Of a stretch of 64,000 bases of DNA, positions 51,357-63,532 are shown in pieces (the stretch's first letter is position 1; each line of letters begins with the position of its first letter). The notes below the pieces were generated by a model, which saw nothing but the letters and a program-made list of their open reading frames with translations, was not told the DNA's origin and did not search any database. The translations under genes were made by a program, and so were the position numbers. The stretch is from Numida meleagris (taxonomy: Eukaryota > Chordata > Aves > Galliformes > Numididae): assembly GCF_002078875.1 (NCBI RefSeq), contig NC_034412.1, positions 26,997,877 through 27,061,876 of the forward strand. The letters run 5' to 3'.

Positions 51357-51992
51357 GAATCACAGAAGCACAAAATTGCAGGGGTTGGAAGGGACCTCAA
51401 GAGATCATCGAGTCCAACTGCCCGGATTAAGCAGGTACCCTACAACAGGTCACACAGGTAGGTGTCCAGACAGGTCTTGAGTATCTCCACAGAAGGAGAC
51501 TCCACAACCTCTCTGGACAACCTGTTCCAGTGCTCCGTCACCCTTACCGTATATAAGTTCTTCCACATGTTAGTACAGAACTTTCTATGTTCAAGTTTTA
51601 GGCCATTACTCCTTGTCCTATTGCTACGCACCACCAAGAAGAGCCTGGCCTCATCCATTTGCCTCTCACCTCCGTTTAGATATTTATAAGCATTAATCAG
51701 ATCCCCTCTCAGTCTTCTCTTCCCCAGGCTGATCAGATCCAGGTTACTCAGCCTTTCCTCACATGGCAGATGCTCCAGGCCCTTTATCATCTTTGTGGCC
51801 CTCTGCTGGACTCCTTCTTAGGAGATCCCTGTCTTTTCTGAACTGGGGAGCCCAGAACTGGACACAGTATTCTAAATGTGGCCTCACCAAGGCAGAGTAC
51901 AGGAGGAGGATCACCTCCCTTGACCTGCTGGCCACACTCTTTTTAATGCACCCCGGGATACCACTGGCCTTCTTGGCCACAAGAGCACACTG
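51357..51992 (-). mobile_element. CR1 LINE, 3' part including ORF2 C-terminus
   Basis: On the plus strand it runs from GAATCACAGAAGCACAAAAT (3' end) through GGTTGGAAGGGACCTCAAGAG, CAACCTCTCTGGACAACCTG and CAGAACTGGACACAGTATTC to TTCTTGGCCACAAGAGCACAC, the exact antisense order of CR1. At about 636 bp it is the longest CR1 copy in the window. It retains the last part of ORF2, the ORF2/3' UTR overlap and the terminal end. It is 5'-truncated just upstream of the [16 protein letters not shown] block. Confidence 0.95.
51440..51980 (-). pseudogene. CR1 ORF2 C-terminal relic, frameshifted
   Basis: The minus strand encodes [20 protein letters not shown] and [15 protein letters not shown] in one frame (51759-51980). 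It then continues in another frame with [19 protein letters not shown] and KRRLRGDLINAYKYLNGG (51440-51790). Both blocks belong to the region downstream of the reverse-transcriptase domain in CR1 ORF2. The frame change falls at about 51790-51830. Neither the catalytic reverse-transcriptase motif nor the endonuclease is present, so the relic is inactive. Confidence 0.88.
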
Positions 51993-54900
51993 TTTTCACG
52001 CAATTTTGCTAAGAAGTAACCAAGAGTTATGGGTTGAAGATAATATGGTATGTGTTTAGGAATCTAGAAATTTCTTCAGGCTAAAGAGACTGCACAGAAG
52101 ACCTGAAAATGTAGTACATCTGGAAATCTTATTAATAAAGTAAGCTTGCCCAAGGTAAGTTATTATTTTACAAATCACAATTCATTCATCTATTAATGAT
52201 TTATTTATTTAGTGTTTTGTTTCTATTGATTTCTTTTTCTTTGTTCTGGTTGGTTTGACTTTCTTTGTTTTTAATTGTTCTAGCCTGTATGAAAGCATTT
52301 CAGGTCATTCTGAAAACTCATAAATGCCAGCACCTTCTTTACTTTATTTCATGCATTCATGGTGGTTAACTACTGTCAATATAACTTCAGATTTCTTCCA
52401 ATTATTTAGAAGAAAATGCTGTTGTTGTAATTGCTAACTATAATTTCTCACTGTTCTTGGTTCTTGACAACCACGTTTTGTGACATTTCAGGATAATCAC
52501 ATAATAAACTTTTCTGAAGCAAGCTTGAATTTTAATCAAGGAATCCTAACTTCAAAAACATGAACCTTCCCAATACTCAAATTGAGAGCTTTAGATTTAA
52601 TGCATTTGTTTGTTACTGAAAGGTGTGAGAAGTGTCAGGAATGAAAACACAGATATTGTGCTAATACTGGCAGTTTCAATTCTGTATCTGTTGGCTTCTC
52701 CATATTGCAGCTGAACTCAGATAAATTATACCAATTTATAATTCTAAAGTGGTCCCATGAGTTTCTTTTTCTTTTGCATTCTGGCATGTATCTACAGTGA
52801 TACCGTTCTACAGGTTCACTTTACACAGCAAATCCAGCAGGGCATTTTTCACTGTAATTGTCATGCCATGCAGAAGGACTGCATTAGGATTTGGGTAAAG
52901 GCCATTCTGAGTATCCTTTATGACACCTCTCACTTCAGGTAATGTATATTTTCATCCTGCGAGTCCTGGCATGATGTGAAAGAAGGCATAGAGAGTTATT
53001 TTTTGGTGTAACAGAAAGTTATTGGAAAAAAACTGGGAAATATTTCAGGAGGTCAGTTCATCTGCACATCCCAAAGACTACAAGAAGCAGTCCTCTTTCT
53101 GTAATAGAGTCTCTCATGTGTGATTATACATTTGCTTATAATTTTACTGTCTTAGCAAAATGCACACGATGAAATCTTTAAGAAGAAAAATCAAATTAAG
53201 TGAAAGAAACTTTGCATAACTTCTACATGTTTAAATTATTGTTAATTTTTCAAGATTTTCTTCCAGCATAGCTTTTTGCAAAATTTTAAAGCATGCGAGC
53301 TTCACTCACCTACAGTTCTTTTTCTGTTCAGCTTTGATTACATTTTACAAGAAGGAATAGCATAGTTTTAACAGTCTTACTCGAGCCAGTGTTTTCTGTG
53401 TAAGAAGAAATATCTCAAACATGGTGAGGATTTTGAGGCTTTTTCTGTTTTTGTTTGTAGAGAGGTTTGCAGAAGAGGAACATAATTTAAAATGAAATAC
53501 TAGAAGTCTTCCCCTTATGTGCATATTCTATTATCAATAATGCTTTTAAGCTTAAACCATGTTAAACTATTATTTTACAGTTATTTTAGCTTAATTATTA
53601 GTTGATCTCTATAATTTTAATTGTTTATGAATATTAAACCATATAAATTTCTTAAAGAATTATGCAGTCTTGATTCCCATAAAGTTGACTTAGCTAACAA
53701 AAATGTTTGATCATCAAGAATAGGCTTCATCCTACATTACAATTCATCATTATTTCTGTCACTTTAGAGTTTATAATGAAATTAAGTGATGTTTATATAT
53801 TTATTAGTGTGTAATTTCATTATACACCACTGAGTTTTATGACATTTCTAAGTAAATTAATTATGTCTATTTATTTCCCTGCTTTCCATTTTGTACTCAT
53901 GATTAGGGGCATTTGAATTAATATCTATAACTATCCTGAACAGAGGAGGTGTATTTGAGGCGCTTTTGTAGAAGCTTGACTATGGAAATGCCATTAAAAT
54001 GTTAATGAAATAATACAGGAACACCTGAAGTGCAATTAAGCAGATGTAATCATGCTATACTGTATTTAATCTGAGAGCTCATGTCTATGACAAAGACACT
54101 AAGAACATAGTTAAATAATAATTCTGACCAGTGTAAAACTTGAACTGAATTATGAAGTATTTACTTAACTACTTTTTTTGTGCTATTACAACATGAGATG
54201 TTTGTGGCACGTTAGTTGCTATCACATAGCAATTCTAATTAATAGTCATATTAGAATTAATTTCTTCAATAATAAAGTATATGCTAAAAATGATTTACCA
54301 ATAAGTGACAATCTAACATAAAAATCTTGCCAAGAATACTTAGTTTTTTTAAAATAGAAAATAGATGTTATTTTAAAGTTCTCTTCTATATCTCATAACT
54401 TATAAATGAAAATGCATCATTCCCATTATTTTGAACAATGCTGAAGACTGCTACTTGTTCACATACTGAAAGCAGAATAAATATATAAGTCATTCTCTTC
54501 TGGGCTGTGTTAGATTTAAATATATTACATCATAAGACCAAAACTGATCCATGTTTTTGCTGTCAGCCACCAGCAGTTGCATGAGAACAATTGCAGCCGT
54601 GGAAGTGAAGTTATCCATTGAGCAGGTTGCAAAGATCTTTTTCTAAAACTAGAGATTAGATTAAATGCTGGGTTTCATGCCTTAATATATCTATACATGG
54701 TTTATCAGTGAAAGCAGACAGGAGAAATTTAAGTACTGAAGGTTAGAGTTGAAAGGTAACATTATTATTTACAGTGCTTTAAATGACTGCTGTTCTCAAT
54801 GACTTGGTATCCATGGATGCAAATAACTTATCTCAAAGTTATGTGGAGGATGGAAGATTAGATTTAGGTTTTTTCTTTCCTATTATTTGTTTATTGGGTT

Positions 54901-56926
54901 CTAAAGACAGAGTTAAGAATTCACTGTTTGATATACAGAGGTCTGTGAGTGACAGTCATATGCATAACTAACTGATTTAACCTTTCTGCTGATGTACAGT
55001 CCTGTGTTTAAGTAATTTTGCAATATTAAGGAATAATTCGTCCATATCTGCTAGTTTCAAGGTAATATCTTTCATAAAATTACAATGTCATTTGATGGAT
55101 TTAAAATTTTGAGATGGAGAGCAAAGAAATACCACAAATTCTAACAACAAAAATTAGCTACTCTGGAAGATGTGAGCTGATTTTTAAACCAAGAGTGGTT
55201 TTCTACGCTGAAATAACTGACAGATAATTAGGATGGTCTTTTTAAGTGATGTTTATTGCCATAATCAGTGTTGAAGGTGCACAAATGGTGCTCAGTTCCA
55301 ATATAACCCCCAGATTCCTGTACCAAAATTTGATCTAAAAATGTCTATTTGTATATCACTTGAAGGAATTTAGAAGAAAAAACTCCTGACTTGTGGCTGA
55401 ATCTACACCCAGATTGCATTAGCCAAGGAACTTCTTAAATTTTAAAAGGCCAGTTTTTGAATCTCACAGTAATAATGACAGTGATCAGATTAAATGCCTA
55501 CAACAGATAGGTGGGTCAACAGTGGCAATGGTTAGTACTTTGTACTGTTTTTATTGCCCCTACATTCCTTAAAACTGTTCTGTGGGATTTAAAACTCATG
55601 AATAAATATTTGGAAATAAATACATTCCAGTGGAATGTTTTCAGCTTGGATTTTAAGGAAATGACATTGAAGTTTAATATAAGATAAAGCAAGAACTTTC
55701 CCATTCTCCAAAACTCCCTCCCTGCATTAGTAAGGTAGCATTAGGATCATGCCAATTTCTTTCTTAAGATGCAAAAAATATTTTATATATAAAAAATATA
55801 TATGCATATACTGTACAATACGCAGAATACCGATTCTTTACATTTTCAACACCACAGACAATGAACATCAGCACGTCATCATCAAATACATTAAGTCTGT
55901 GAAAAGTTTTTTTTTTGTCACTTGAAACTTCACTTTTGATTTTCAAGCATAAAGTAAGACTAAAATATTTGTTTAAATAACTCTGGTTCTAGCTTAAATA
56001 TACAAAAAAAATGAAGATGATGAAGAAAAAAAGAGAGAAGTTCAGCTACCCTTGCACCTCTTCTTGCAGTAAGCTGAGTTATGGAGCCACAAATAGAATA
56101 TGAATCAATTATTTTTATATCATCATCCCTATGTGTCATCAGAAAGCACTTTAGATAGAGTCAATCGCAAGCTGCAGAGTAAATTAAGATTGGATTTAAA
56201 ACAAGAAACTGATTTAGAGTATGGGTGAAAGTTAGAATGAGAATTTCAAATTCACTGACTATCCCTTGTTTATAGGATCTGGTGCTTAAAAATAAGACGT
56301 AGTTTAGCAGTGACTGGGAGCTGAGTTTCAGTGACATTTTGTAGGTATATTAAAACATCTGAGAGGAGAATAGGAAAATACCTGCATGGGTTTGCAACAT
56401 ATCATTATCAATTGTGTTTGCAGAACTGGGACTTATTTTTGTCTGAAAATAAAAAAGCCTAAGATAACAATGAATTCAAAAAGTAATGATCAAATCCTTG
56501 TAGATTACTAGAGCTATTGATTCAGACACAAGTTGGAGCTTTTGGAGGAAAAGGGATTAGTCTGTTATATTTTTTTTCCACTGTCACATTTTTCTTACAG
56601 TGCATGAGGACAACAGAAAAATAATCAAGTAGAACTGTACCTTTCTAGGAAGAACTCCAATGTACTTATTTAACAGAGCATGAAGAACTGCATCTTTTTT
56701 TTCTGGGGAGTACAGAGGAAGAAGGTTTCTAAATGCTTTAGAGGCACGACTTATGAAATGAAAAAAAGCCTTCAGGAAATAACTATGTCAGAATCTGGGT
56801 CAACGTGCTAAAGAACAAAGGAAAAAATCCATTCAATGATAAATTATGACAGTTTCATACTTGCCAGAGGAGTAAACATATATATAACATTATATAAAAT
56901 TATTTTATTCACATAATCATAGAAAT
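51993..56926. other. Unique AT-rich noncoding stretch
   Basis: No gene or interspersed repeat was recognised. The block at about 53860-54110 is non-repetitive and rich in TAAT/ATTA cores. Small frames at 52757-52942 and 54783-54971 show no domain. Confidence 0.45.
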
Positions 56927-57332
56927 GTGCTTAGGGAAATGGAACACTTCTCACACAAGGGGAGGCTGAGAGACCTGGAACTGTTTGGCATGGAGAAGAG
57001 AAGGTTCAAGGCAATCTTCTCAGTGTGTACAAACACCTGATGGAGAGAGTACAAAAGACAGAAATTGACTATTCTCAGTGATGCCCAATGAAAGGAAAAC
57101 ATAAGAGTGCACACACACTGAAATACAGGAAATTTCATTTAAACAAAAGAAAAAACTTATTTACTGTAAGGGTGATTGAACACTGAAACAGTGACCAGCC
57201 TCGTTCTGGATTCTCCATCCTTGGAGATACTGAAAACTTGAAAACATGGTCCTTCCCAAGCAACATCCTCTTGAGCAGAGGGTGGGACTACATAATCTCC
57301 CCTCCAATCTCAGTAACTCAGTGATTTTGTGA
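56927..57332 (+). mobile_element. Degraded CR1 LINE 3' part
   Basis: In order: GGAACACTTCTCACACAAGG, GGCTGAGAGACCTGGAACTG, TTTGGCATGGAGAAGAGAAGG, then CACTGAAACAGTGACCAGCC, CTCCATCCTTGGAGATACTG, GGGTGGGACTACATAATCTCC and a terminal CAGTGATTTTGTGA. These follow the sense CR1 ORF2-tail/3' UTR order (GGAGAAGAGAAGG, TGGAACAGG, CCATCCTTGGAG, TGGACTAGATGATCTCC), with many substitutions and an inner stretch that aligns poorly. Confidence 0.85.
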
Positions 57333-59580
57333 CATATTTTACAGCAATTTGAATGAGTAAGCATTCTAAAGAAGAAAGAATGTAGGCAAAAAAGACTGTA
57401 GAATTGACTATTGTCCATTTGTCATACTTGCCATTTAAATGTGCTGCTTGAATTCTTTATTTCTGTTTCTTGAAACTGCCACTGCCTTGCCAATGATTGC
57501 AATGACAATGGATATGCCTGACATGTCTTTTGATTTACTCTGGCAATAAGTATCCACAAAAGATTGTACTCTGATGTGACTGGACTATAAACTATGTCTC
57601 TCAGTTAGGAGCTTTTGCACAGCTAGAACATTACAGGCTAAGTCAGCAAAGGCCTCTAAATGTCAGAAAAAAACATGCTGTACTAGACCTGTACATTACT
57701 TTTCTGCTGGGCACAATCCTCCCATAAACAAGCCGTTCAACAAAGTTGTAACTTCATACACATATGAAAAAAGTGAGATGTATGTCCAAGATCAATCTGT
57801 TCTATCTTCTTGATGGGAAGAAAGTAGCAGTGGTTTTCAGGCAATCCGCTAAGCAATGACCAAAGCAGTTAGCAACTGACTAACAACAATGTTTAAGAAT
57901 ATATTTATAGTCTGGAAAGGATTTATAACATTTTAATAATTTTGGCTTTAACACAGCAGAAAAGATATAAAATAGCAAGGATAAACTGCTAGTCTAGAAG
58001 GGAAAACAGCAAGATCCAGATGAAAGAATAGCTGTACACAGTACCTTCTATTTGACATAGTGAGAAAGTGATTATAGAGGATCTAAACATTTAGGAGACA
58101 TAAATCTAATTCAGGTGGTTTAGCAAATCTAGACTATGTGTATAGCAGGAAATTCACATTCCCTCACGTGGAATTTTTCCTTGCATTTCTCTAACAGAGT
58201 TCGCTTTTCCACTTTTTTCAGGCCACTGTGTGGCCTCAGTGCGTTATGACACAAAGGAATATACGTATAAAGTGCAAGTTTAAAATTCAAGGTAATATTT
58301 TGGAGAAAAGGTTACTGTACACTAGTAAGTGAAACAAGGCTGTGGTATGCACCCAGCATGTAAATGCTTATTTTGTTGCATTTTTTGAACAGTTGCTATC
58401 ATCAGAACTAAAAAACAACTCCTGTTTCCTCATATGTAATACAACATGGGGCTGAGAATGATACCACTGAGCTTTATGGCCAGCTCTGTGCCATTTTACC
58501 ACCCTGCCTTTCTCTCCTAGACAAGGATTTCAGTATAGACTGAATCCCCCCACACTGTTCCACACATTCATTCACCACTCTGAACATTATCTTGCTGTAC
58601 TATGAAAAAAAACAACACTCCTGACAGTTGCAGAACCTCCCTCAGCAATTTTCCTTTGGTTGTTCCAGAATGGAAAAAGGACCGATGGAGAAGACAGCAG
58701 TTCTGATCTCTATTTTAAGGAAGTTGTCCCAGAGGCAAACAATTGGATTCAGCAGTTCTCCACTGGCACTTAAACAGAGATAGTATAACGCATGGTGGTG
58801 GAGAGCTACAGTTCCACGGTTATACTCAAGAGGCTTAAGTTGGTCTGCCCCAACATGGCTAACACTGTGTAACTTGCAGTAGATGCCCTGAGTGTGCCAG
58901 ATTGCAAAAGATTCCCATGATTCTTGGTTATCTTGCAGTGGCTCCTGTTCCTGATGCTCCTCCCTTCTTGGGTTAACACTGAGGGGCCATTTCACCTCTG
59001 AAGGATGAAAGGAAGGCTCTTAAGAATCTGCCATCATCTGCACTGCAGCTAGCATCAACAACACTGCCGAGCCTTGCAGTGATAACAGGCTATGAGCTAG
59101 ATCTGGTGAGGAGAAACTGCTCTTAAAGTATGCTGCAGGGAAAGGGGATTCTATAAAACAAAAAAGATAAGGATACCTACAAGCTCTCTGACTACACATC
59201 ATGCAGTCTTCTGGGGGAAATGTGATTTCAGGAGGGAAAAAAAGTAGAAATAATAAAATGCAGTCCTGATTTACACTGAAAGAGAAATGAATGTTCTTCA
59301 TAAACATAAGCATGCCAGAGAGAGATGAGAGTGAATTGATGCATGACTGTTTATGCCCAACAGCTGTTTGATTCCTTACTTGCTAGTCTTGTACCTGCCA
59401 CCATCTAGTTATTGAAGCACAAGTATTTTGGAAGGGAGGAAAAGAGAAGTGCTTATTAGGAAGCTAAGGAATGTGTTCAGCCCTTAAATGCAGAGCACCT
59501 GTGATATACTGGATATGGTAAACAGAATCTTAAGCTAGGCTTCTTTATTTAGCACTTGGAATACCTTTAAAGAGGGAAGG
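57333..59580. other. Unique noncoding stretch
   Basis: Frames at 58642-58995 (minus, 117 codons) and 59020-59313 (minus, 97 codons) sit in slightly less AT-rich DNA. No domain is recognised and no splice structure can be supported. Confidence 0.45.
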
Positions 59581-59626
59581 ATCATAGAATCATGGAACGG
59601 CCTGCGTTGAAAAGGAGCTCAAAGAT
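59581..59626 (-). mobile_element. CR1 3' tip, interrupted
   Basis: ATCATAGAATCATGGAACGG, then CCTGCGTTGAAAAGGAGCTC and AAAGATCA, is an antisense CR1 end that stops abruptly where a second CR1 end begins. Confidence 0.85.
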
Positions 59627-59628
59627 CA

Positions 59629-59825
59629 CAGAATCATAGAATTAGCTAGGTTGGAAAAGACCTACAAGATCACCTAGTCCAACCATCCACCTACCACCAA
59701 TAACCCCAATAAACCATGTCTCTCAACGCTATACCTAAACGTTTCTTGAACACCTCCAGGGACAGCGACTCCACCACCTCCCTGGGCAGCCTGTTCCAGC
59801 ACCTGACCACTCTTTCAGAAAAGTA
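59629..59825 (-). mobile_element. CR1 LINE, 3' end fragment
   Basis: CAGAATCATAGAATTAGCTAGG, then TTGGAAAAGACCTACAAGATC, CCAACCATCCACCTACCACC, CGACTCCACCACCTCCCTGG and CAGCCTGTTCCAGCACCTGACC, in antisense CR1 order. Similarity fades after CTTTCAGAAAAGTAG. Its 3' tip abuts the shorter CR1 tip at 59581-59626, so one copy has landed in or beside the other. Confidence 0.93.
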
Positions 59826-62747
59826 GTGTGTAATGATAGGGACTCACTTCTTCCCACCTCAAAGACCTCTGCATCTTTGCTTTCAGATTATGTTCGTAGG
59901 GTTTTTTTTTTTTATTTAATTATTAGAATTATTAGAATTGTCATAGGTGTGAATGGTAGCATCTCTTGTACTACAAGAAAAAGCAAATGGGTTTTCTCAT
60001 CTTTGTTTCTACCTTCAGGCACTACAAAATAAAAGACACTAACAAAATAAAAAATCAGTTTAAGCTTTGGTCTCAGAAGGACCCATATCTCCTATTGTTT
60101 GGAAGGCTACTAGATACTTAACAACACTGGGCCTCCAACACAATATTGAGATGTTTCAAAAGATGAAGAGTATTCTGCTCACCACTTCAGAAGTTACACT
60201 AATATATTAAAATACCTAAGAAGTAGCTAAATAGCTGCCAGTACATCTGAAGCCACCATTAATCTGTGAAGAGGAATTCAGACACTGTTGTAGTTATTTA
60301 AAATTTTGCTGTGGACAACTGATTTTCTTACTCAGGGAAATTTTGTGCTATTACTCATAGCTCTAGGAGCTTCCTAGGCATCAGGTACAGATGATCAGTC
60401 CAAAACTCTGGACAATAACCGTCCAATAATTCTGGACAAAAGCAACTTCCTTCGGCAACTAAATTCTGTACCAAATTTGCACTGGATAATTCTCACTAAA
60501 ACCAATGAATTGGAAAGAGAAGCTGAGGTGAACCCCTCATTAGGATAGCACAAATAGGTCTTTAACAGTGACACATATGAAGAATCACTTCTGTTTCCAT
60601 GGTTATAAAATTCCAAAGTTTTACTTTGAATTTCAGAAGTCAAGGAAACAAAATATGAGACAAATGTTAACTTATCACTTACTGTCAGATATTAAGCAGA
60701 GTGAGAATTTTGTGTAGTAACTGAGTTTAAATAATTTGTTTTTCAGTAAGCATGTGACCAAGCATATTATTGTTTTTTTTTTTTCTCTAAAGCCTGCAGT
60801 ACGAAGATAGATATTATGAAAGCACCCAATGAATTGTCCTTAGCAACCAAAACTATTCACATTTTAACAAGTACAATACTGTTGTTGTCTTCAGAGAAAG
60901 ATTAACTGACCCTAGCATAGCATCTATTATACAGTTTCCAATTACGTTCCTGTAGGCTTGATTAGGCTTTTTATTTCAAATAATGGTGATAAAAAAAGGG
61001 ACTCCACTTTTGCATGTGAAAGTCCTACGTTAATCAACTCTATTTTTCAATAATTCGATTACTACTTACATAAGTATTCACAAATTAAATCAATGTTGTG
61101 GATGACAGTGTTATTTCACCCTTTGTGGAGAACCATTCCCCTGAGTCGTGTAAGATTAATTCTTATATGCATGAACGAAACATCTTAAAAAAAATGATGT
61201 AACAACAAAATTAGTACTCTGTGCCCCATTTGAATTGTCAAGGCATCAAAATTTAACCAGTGAACGAAAAAAGAATCATTAATGGGAAGATTTTAACAAG
61301 AAACCAGGAGCCAAAGTCCTCATTCTTATTCATCTATCAGTTTGCATTGCTCAAGCAACAGGAAGAGAGACGATTTACAAGTGCAAACTAATGAATAAAA
61401 TCAGATATTATAAAGATAAGAGTAATTGATAGAATGCACGTATTTAGAGAAAACTGAAAAAAAAGTGATATATATCTTGTTCTACCACTTTTTATATAAA
61501 AGTAGGGTGATTAGCCTAGAATAAACTGATTGAAGTGGAGATGAATGACTAGCACAGTATTGTAAGTATGGTTACTGTCTGATCTACAGACATAAGAGAT
61601 TGGAAAGAAACAAATTGTCCCAGCAATATTTATATGGTTGAAAGGTAACAACTGAAATCCACTGTATGTCTGTCATTTACTGAAGCTTCTGTAGATGACA
61701 AATAAATATATTGTCTTAATTACACTGAGTGAGAATATTAACAGGAAAAAAAAAAACAAAAGAGATTATAGCTGCACTGGATCAGAAGGTTTTTTTTTTA
61801 ATGTAATCAGCTATATGCTCTATTTTAGCACACTGCTAACAAGGTTCTTTTAACTACTTATCAGCAGTTTCCATTTCATGATTCCCTAACAATTAGTACT
61901 CGCCAGACTTCAGTAACAGCTCATTTACCTGTCAATCTTTGACTGTATGTTGAATTCAGTTTCTTTATTTTTAATTTTTATCTATCTTGAAGAGAAACAG
62001 CCAGTCTACTTAATTAACTTTCTCTAATTTATAAGCTGATCCAGCTTTTATTTATACTAAATGCCTTCCTCTTAAAGTTTCCCCTTTCGTGCTAGGATGA
62101 ATTGCTACTTTTTTACATTGTTCCAAAATTACCTTTTCAGAAGCTGAATAAGTAGATGCACTTTCTACAACAGAGACAGAGTAGGGGGTAAAAGGCTGTA
62201 GACTCCTGTAGAAAAAAAAGGAAGATTATATGCACACGGATATGCAGAAAGAAAGTTCCCCCTACACTTCCTATGTCCCCCCCAGAAGCTGTCTAGACAA
62301 GTCCATAGCCTCAAGTTAATTCCACACAGCTCACGTGCTGTATTACCTGAATAAATAGCCTAACCATGAGCAGAGCTGTATTTCAGGGTAAACTTCTTTC
62401 CTGGGAAAAACGGTTCCTTTCAATTAAACAGTTTCAGCCTTCATTGCTGCAAAGTCTAGAAGCTGCGTACAAACTAACCGTATGTTTCCTCCTCCTTTGT
62501 TTCAGAGACTACTTCTTTACTTTCTTTAACGGAAAATTAGTTAAATACCATCAGCTGAAAAAAATTCAGAGCAAGAGAGATCTGTCCCAAACTATCTGCT
62601 AACACTGCAATTAGGGCGCTCTGCTGAGATGTAAAACACTCTCATCAAAATGCAATCAGATAAGGAGGAGACATTAACGGAGTCCCAGCTGAGCACCCCG
62701 TCAGCTTGCAGCTGTGCTACGTGGGAGGAGTGGACACTTCTCCACAG
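59826..62747. other. Unique AT-rich noncoding stretch
   Basis: Poly-T tracts occur near 59901-59913, 60773-60784 and 61791-61799. No gene or interspersed repeat was recognised. Confidence 0.5.
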
Positions 62748-62824
62748 TTTGTTTTGTTGGTTGTTTTTGTTTGTTTGTTTGTTTTGTTTTGTTTTGTTTT
62801 GTTCACCCCCCCCCCCCCCCCCCC
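62748..62824. repeat. GTTT/GTTTT repeat followed by C19
   Basis: A G/T tract made of GTTT and GTTTT units (62748-62803) is followed, after TCA, by nineteen C (62806-62824). The C19 could form G-quadruplex or i-motif structures and is prone to length error. Confidence 0.95.
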
Positions 62825-63480
62825 AGGAACGTAGATGGCTCTGAGCACGCCTGTGAGATCAGGCCATGGAAGTCTAATCTGTGAATCCCACTGTCAGCGA
62901 GATACAGCATAGACAAAGAGCAGCTTTACTGCTGGCATTGCTGTTCATCCCCAGCAGCAGAAATGTAGGCATTTCTGAGCTTTGCTGGGTGTTCTAAAGG
63001 CTATAGGTTTTGGTGATTTCACCTGCTCTATGCCCACGTGTCTTTTCGTGCTCAATGAGGATTTGCAGTAATTGTCTCTCACTGTAGACTGCAATGTACT
63101 GGGCAGCACCCTGCTCCCAGTAAAGAAGATCAACTTACCACACTTTGTGACTTAAATACCCATAACATGCTGCTACATTCGTTTTTGTTCATTTGTGAAG
63201 TAGCACGCACAAAAGACAAGACACTGTAGCCAAGTTCAATGGGTAGTCTGCACCTTTGCATAGCCATTAGGTTTGACATTATTTCTCAGTTTGATGGAAA
63301 ATGATTTGTTCTGCTTCTCAATAGGATATCAAGCAGGGATGTACATGTGAGTTGTGCAAACCAGGCAAAACTCTTTTGCCAGAAAATTCAAAACAGATTT
63401 CCTTCAGTCTGTCTCAAACAGACTTTTTAAAAAGAGAGAAAAACTAGGTCAGAAACTATGACATCTAGTCATAATGGGGA
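62825..63480. other. Unique noncoding stretch
   Basis: Nothing recognised up to the direct repeats that precede the CR1 ORF2 fragment. Confidence 0.5.
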
Positions 63481-63531
63481 ATCTAAGACATAAGAGTCAT
63501 CATTCCTCTTATGACATCTAAGACATAAGAG
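63481..63531. repeat. 16-bp direct repeat pair flanking a small inverted repeat
   Basis: ATCTAAGACATAAGAG occurs at 63481-63496 and 63516-63531. Between and overlapping them ATAAGAG pairs with CTCTTAT as a short inverted repeat. Confidence 0.9.
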
Positions 63532-63532
63532 G

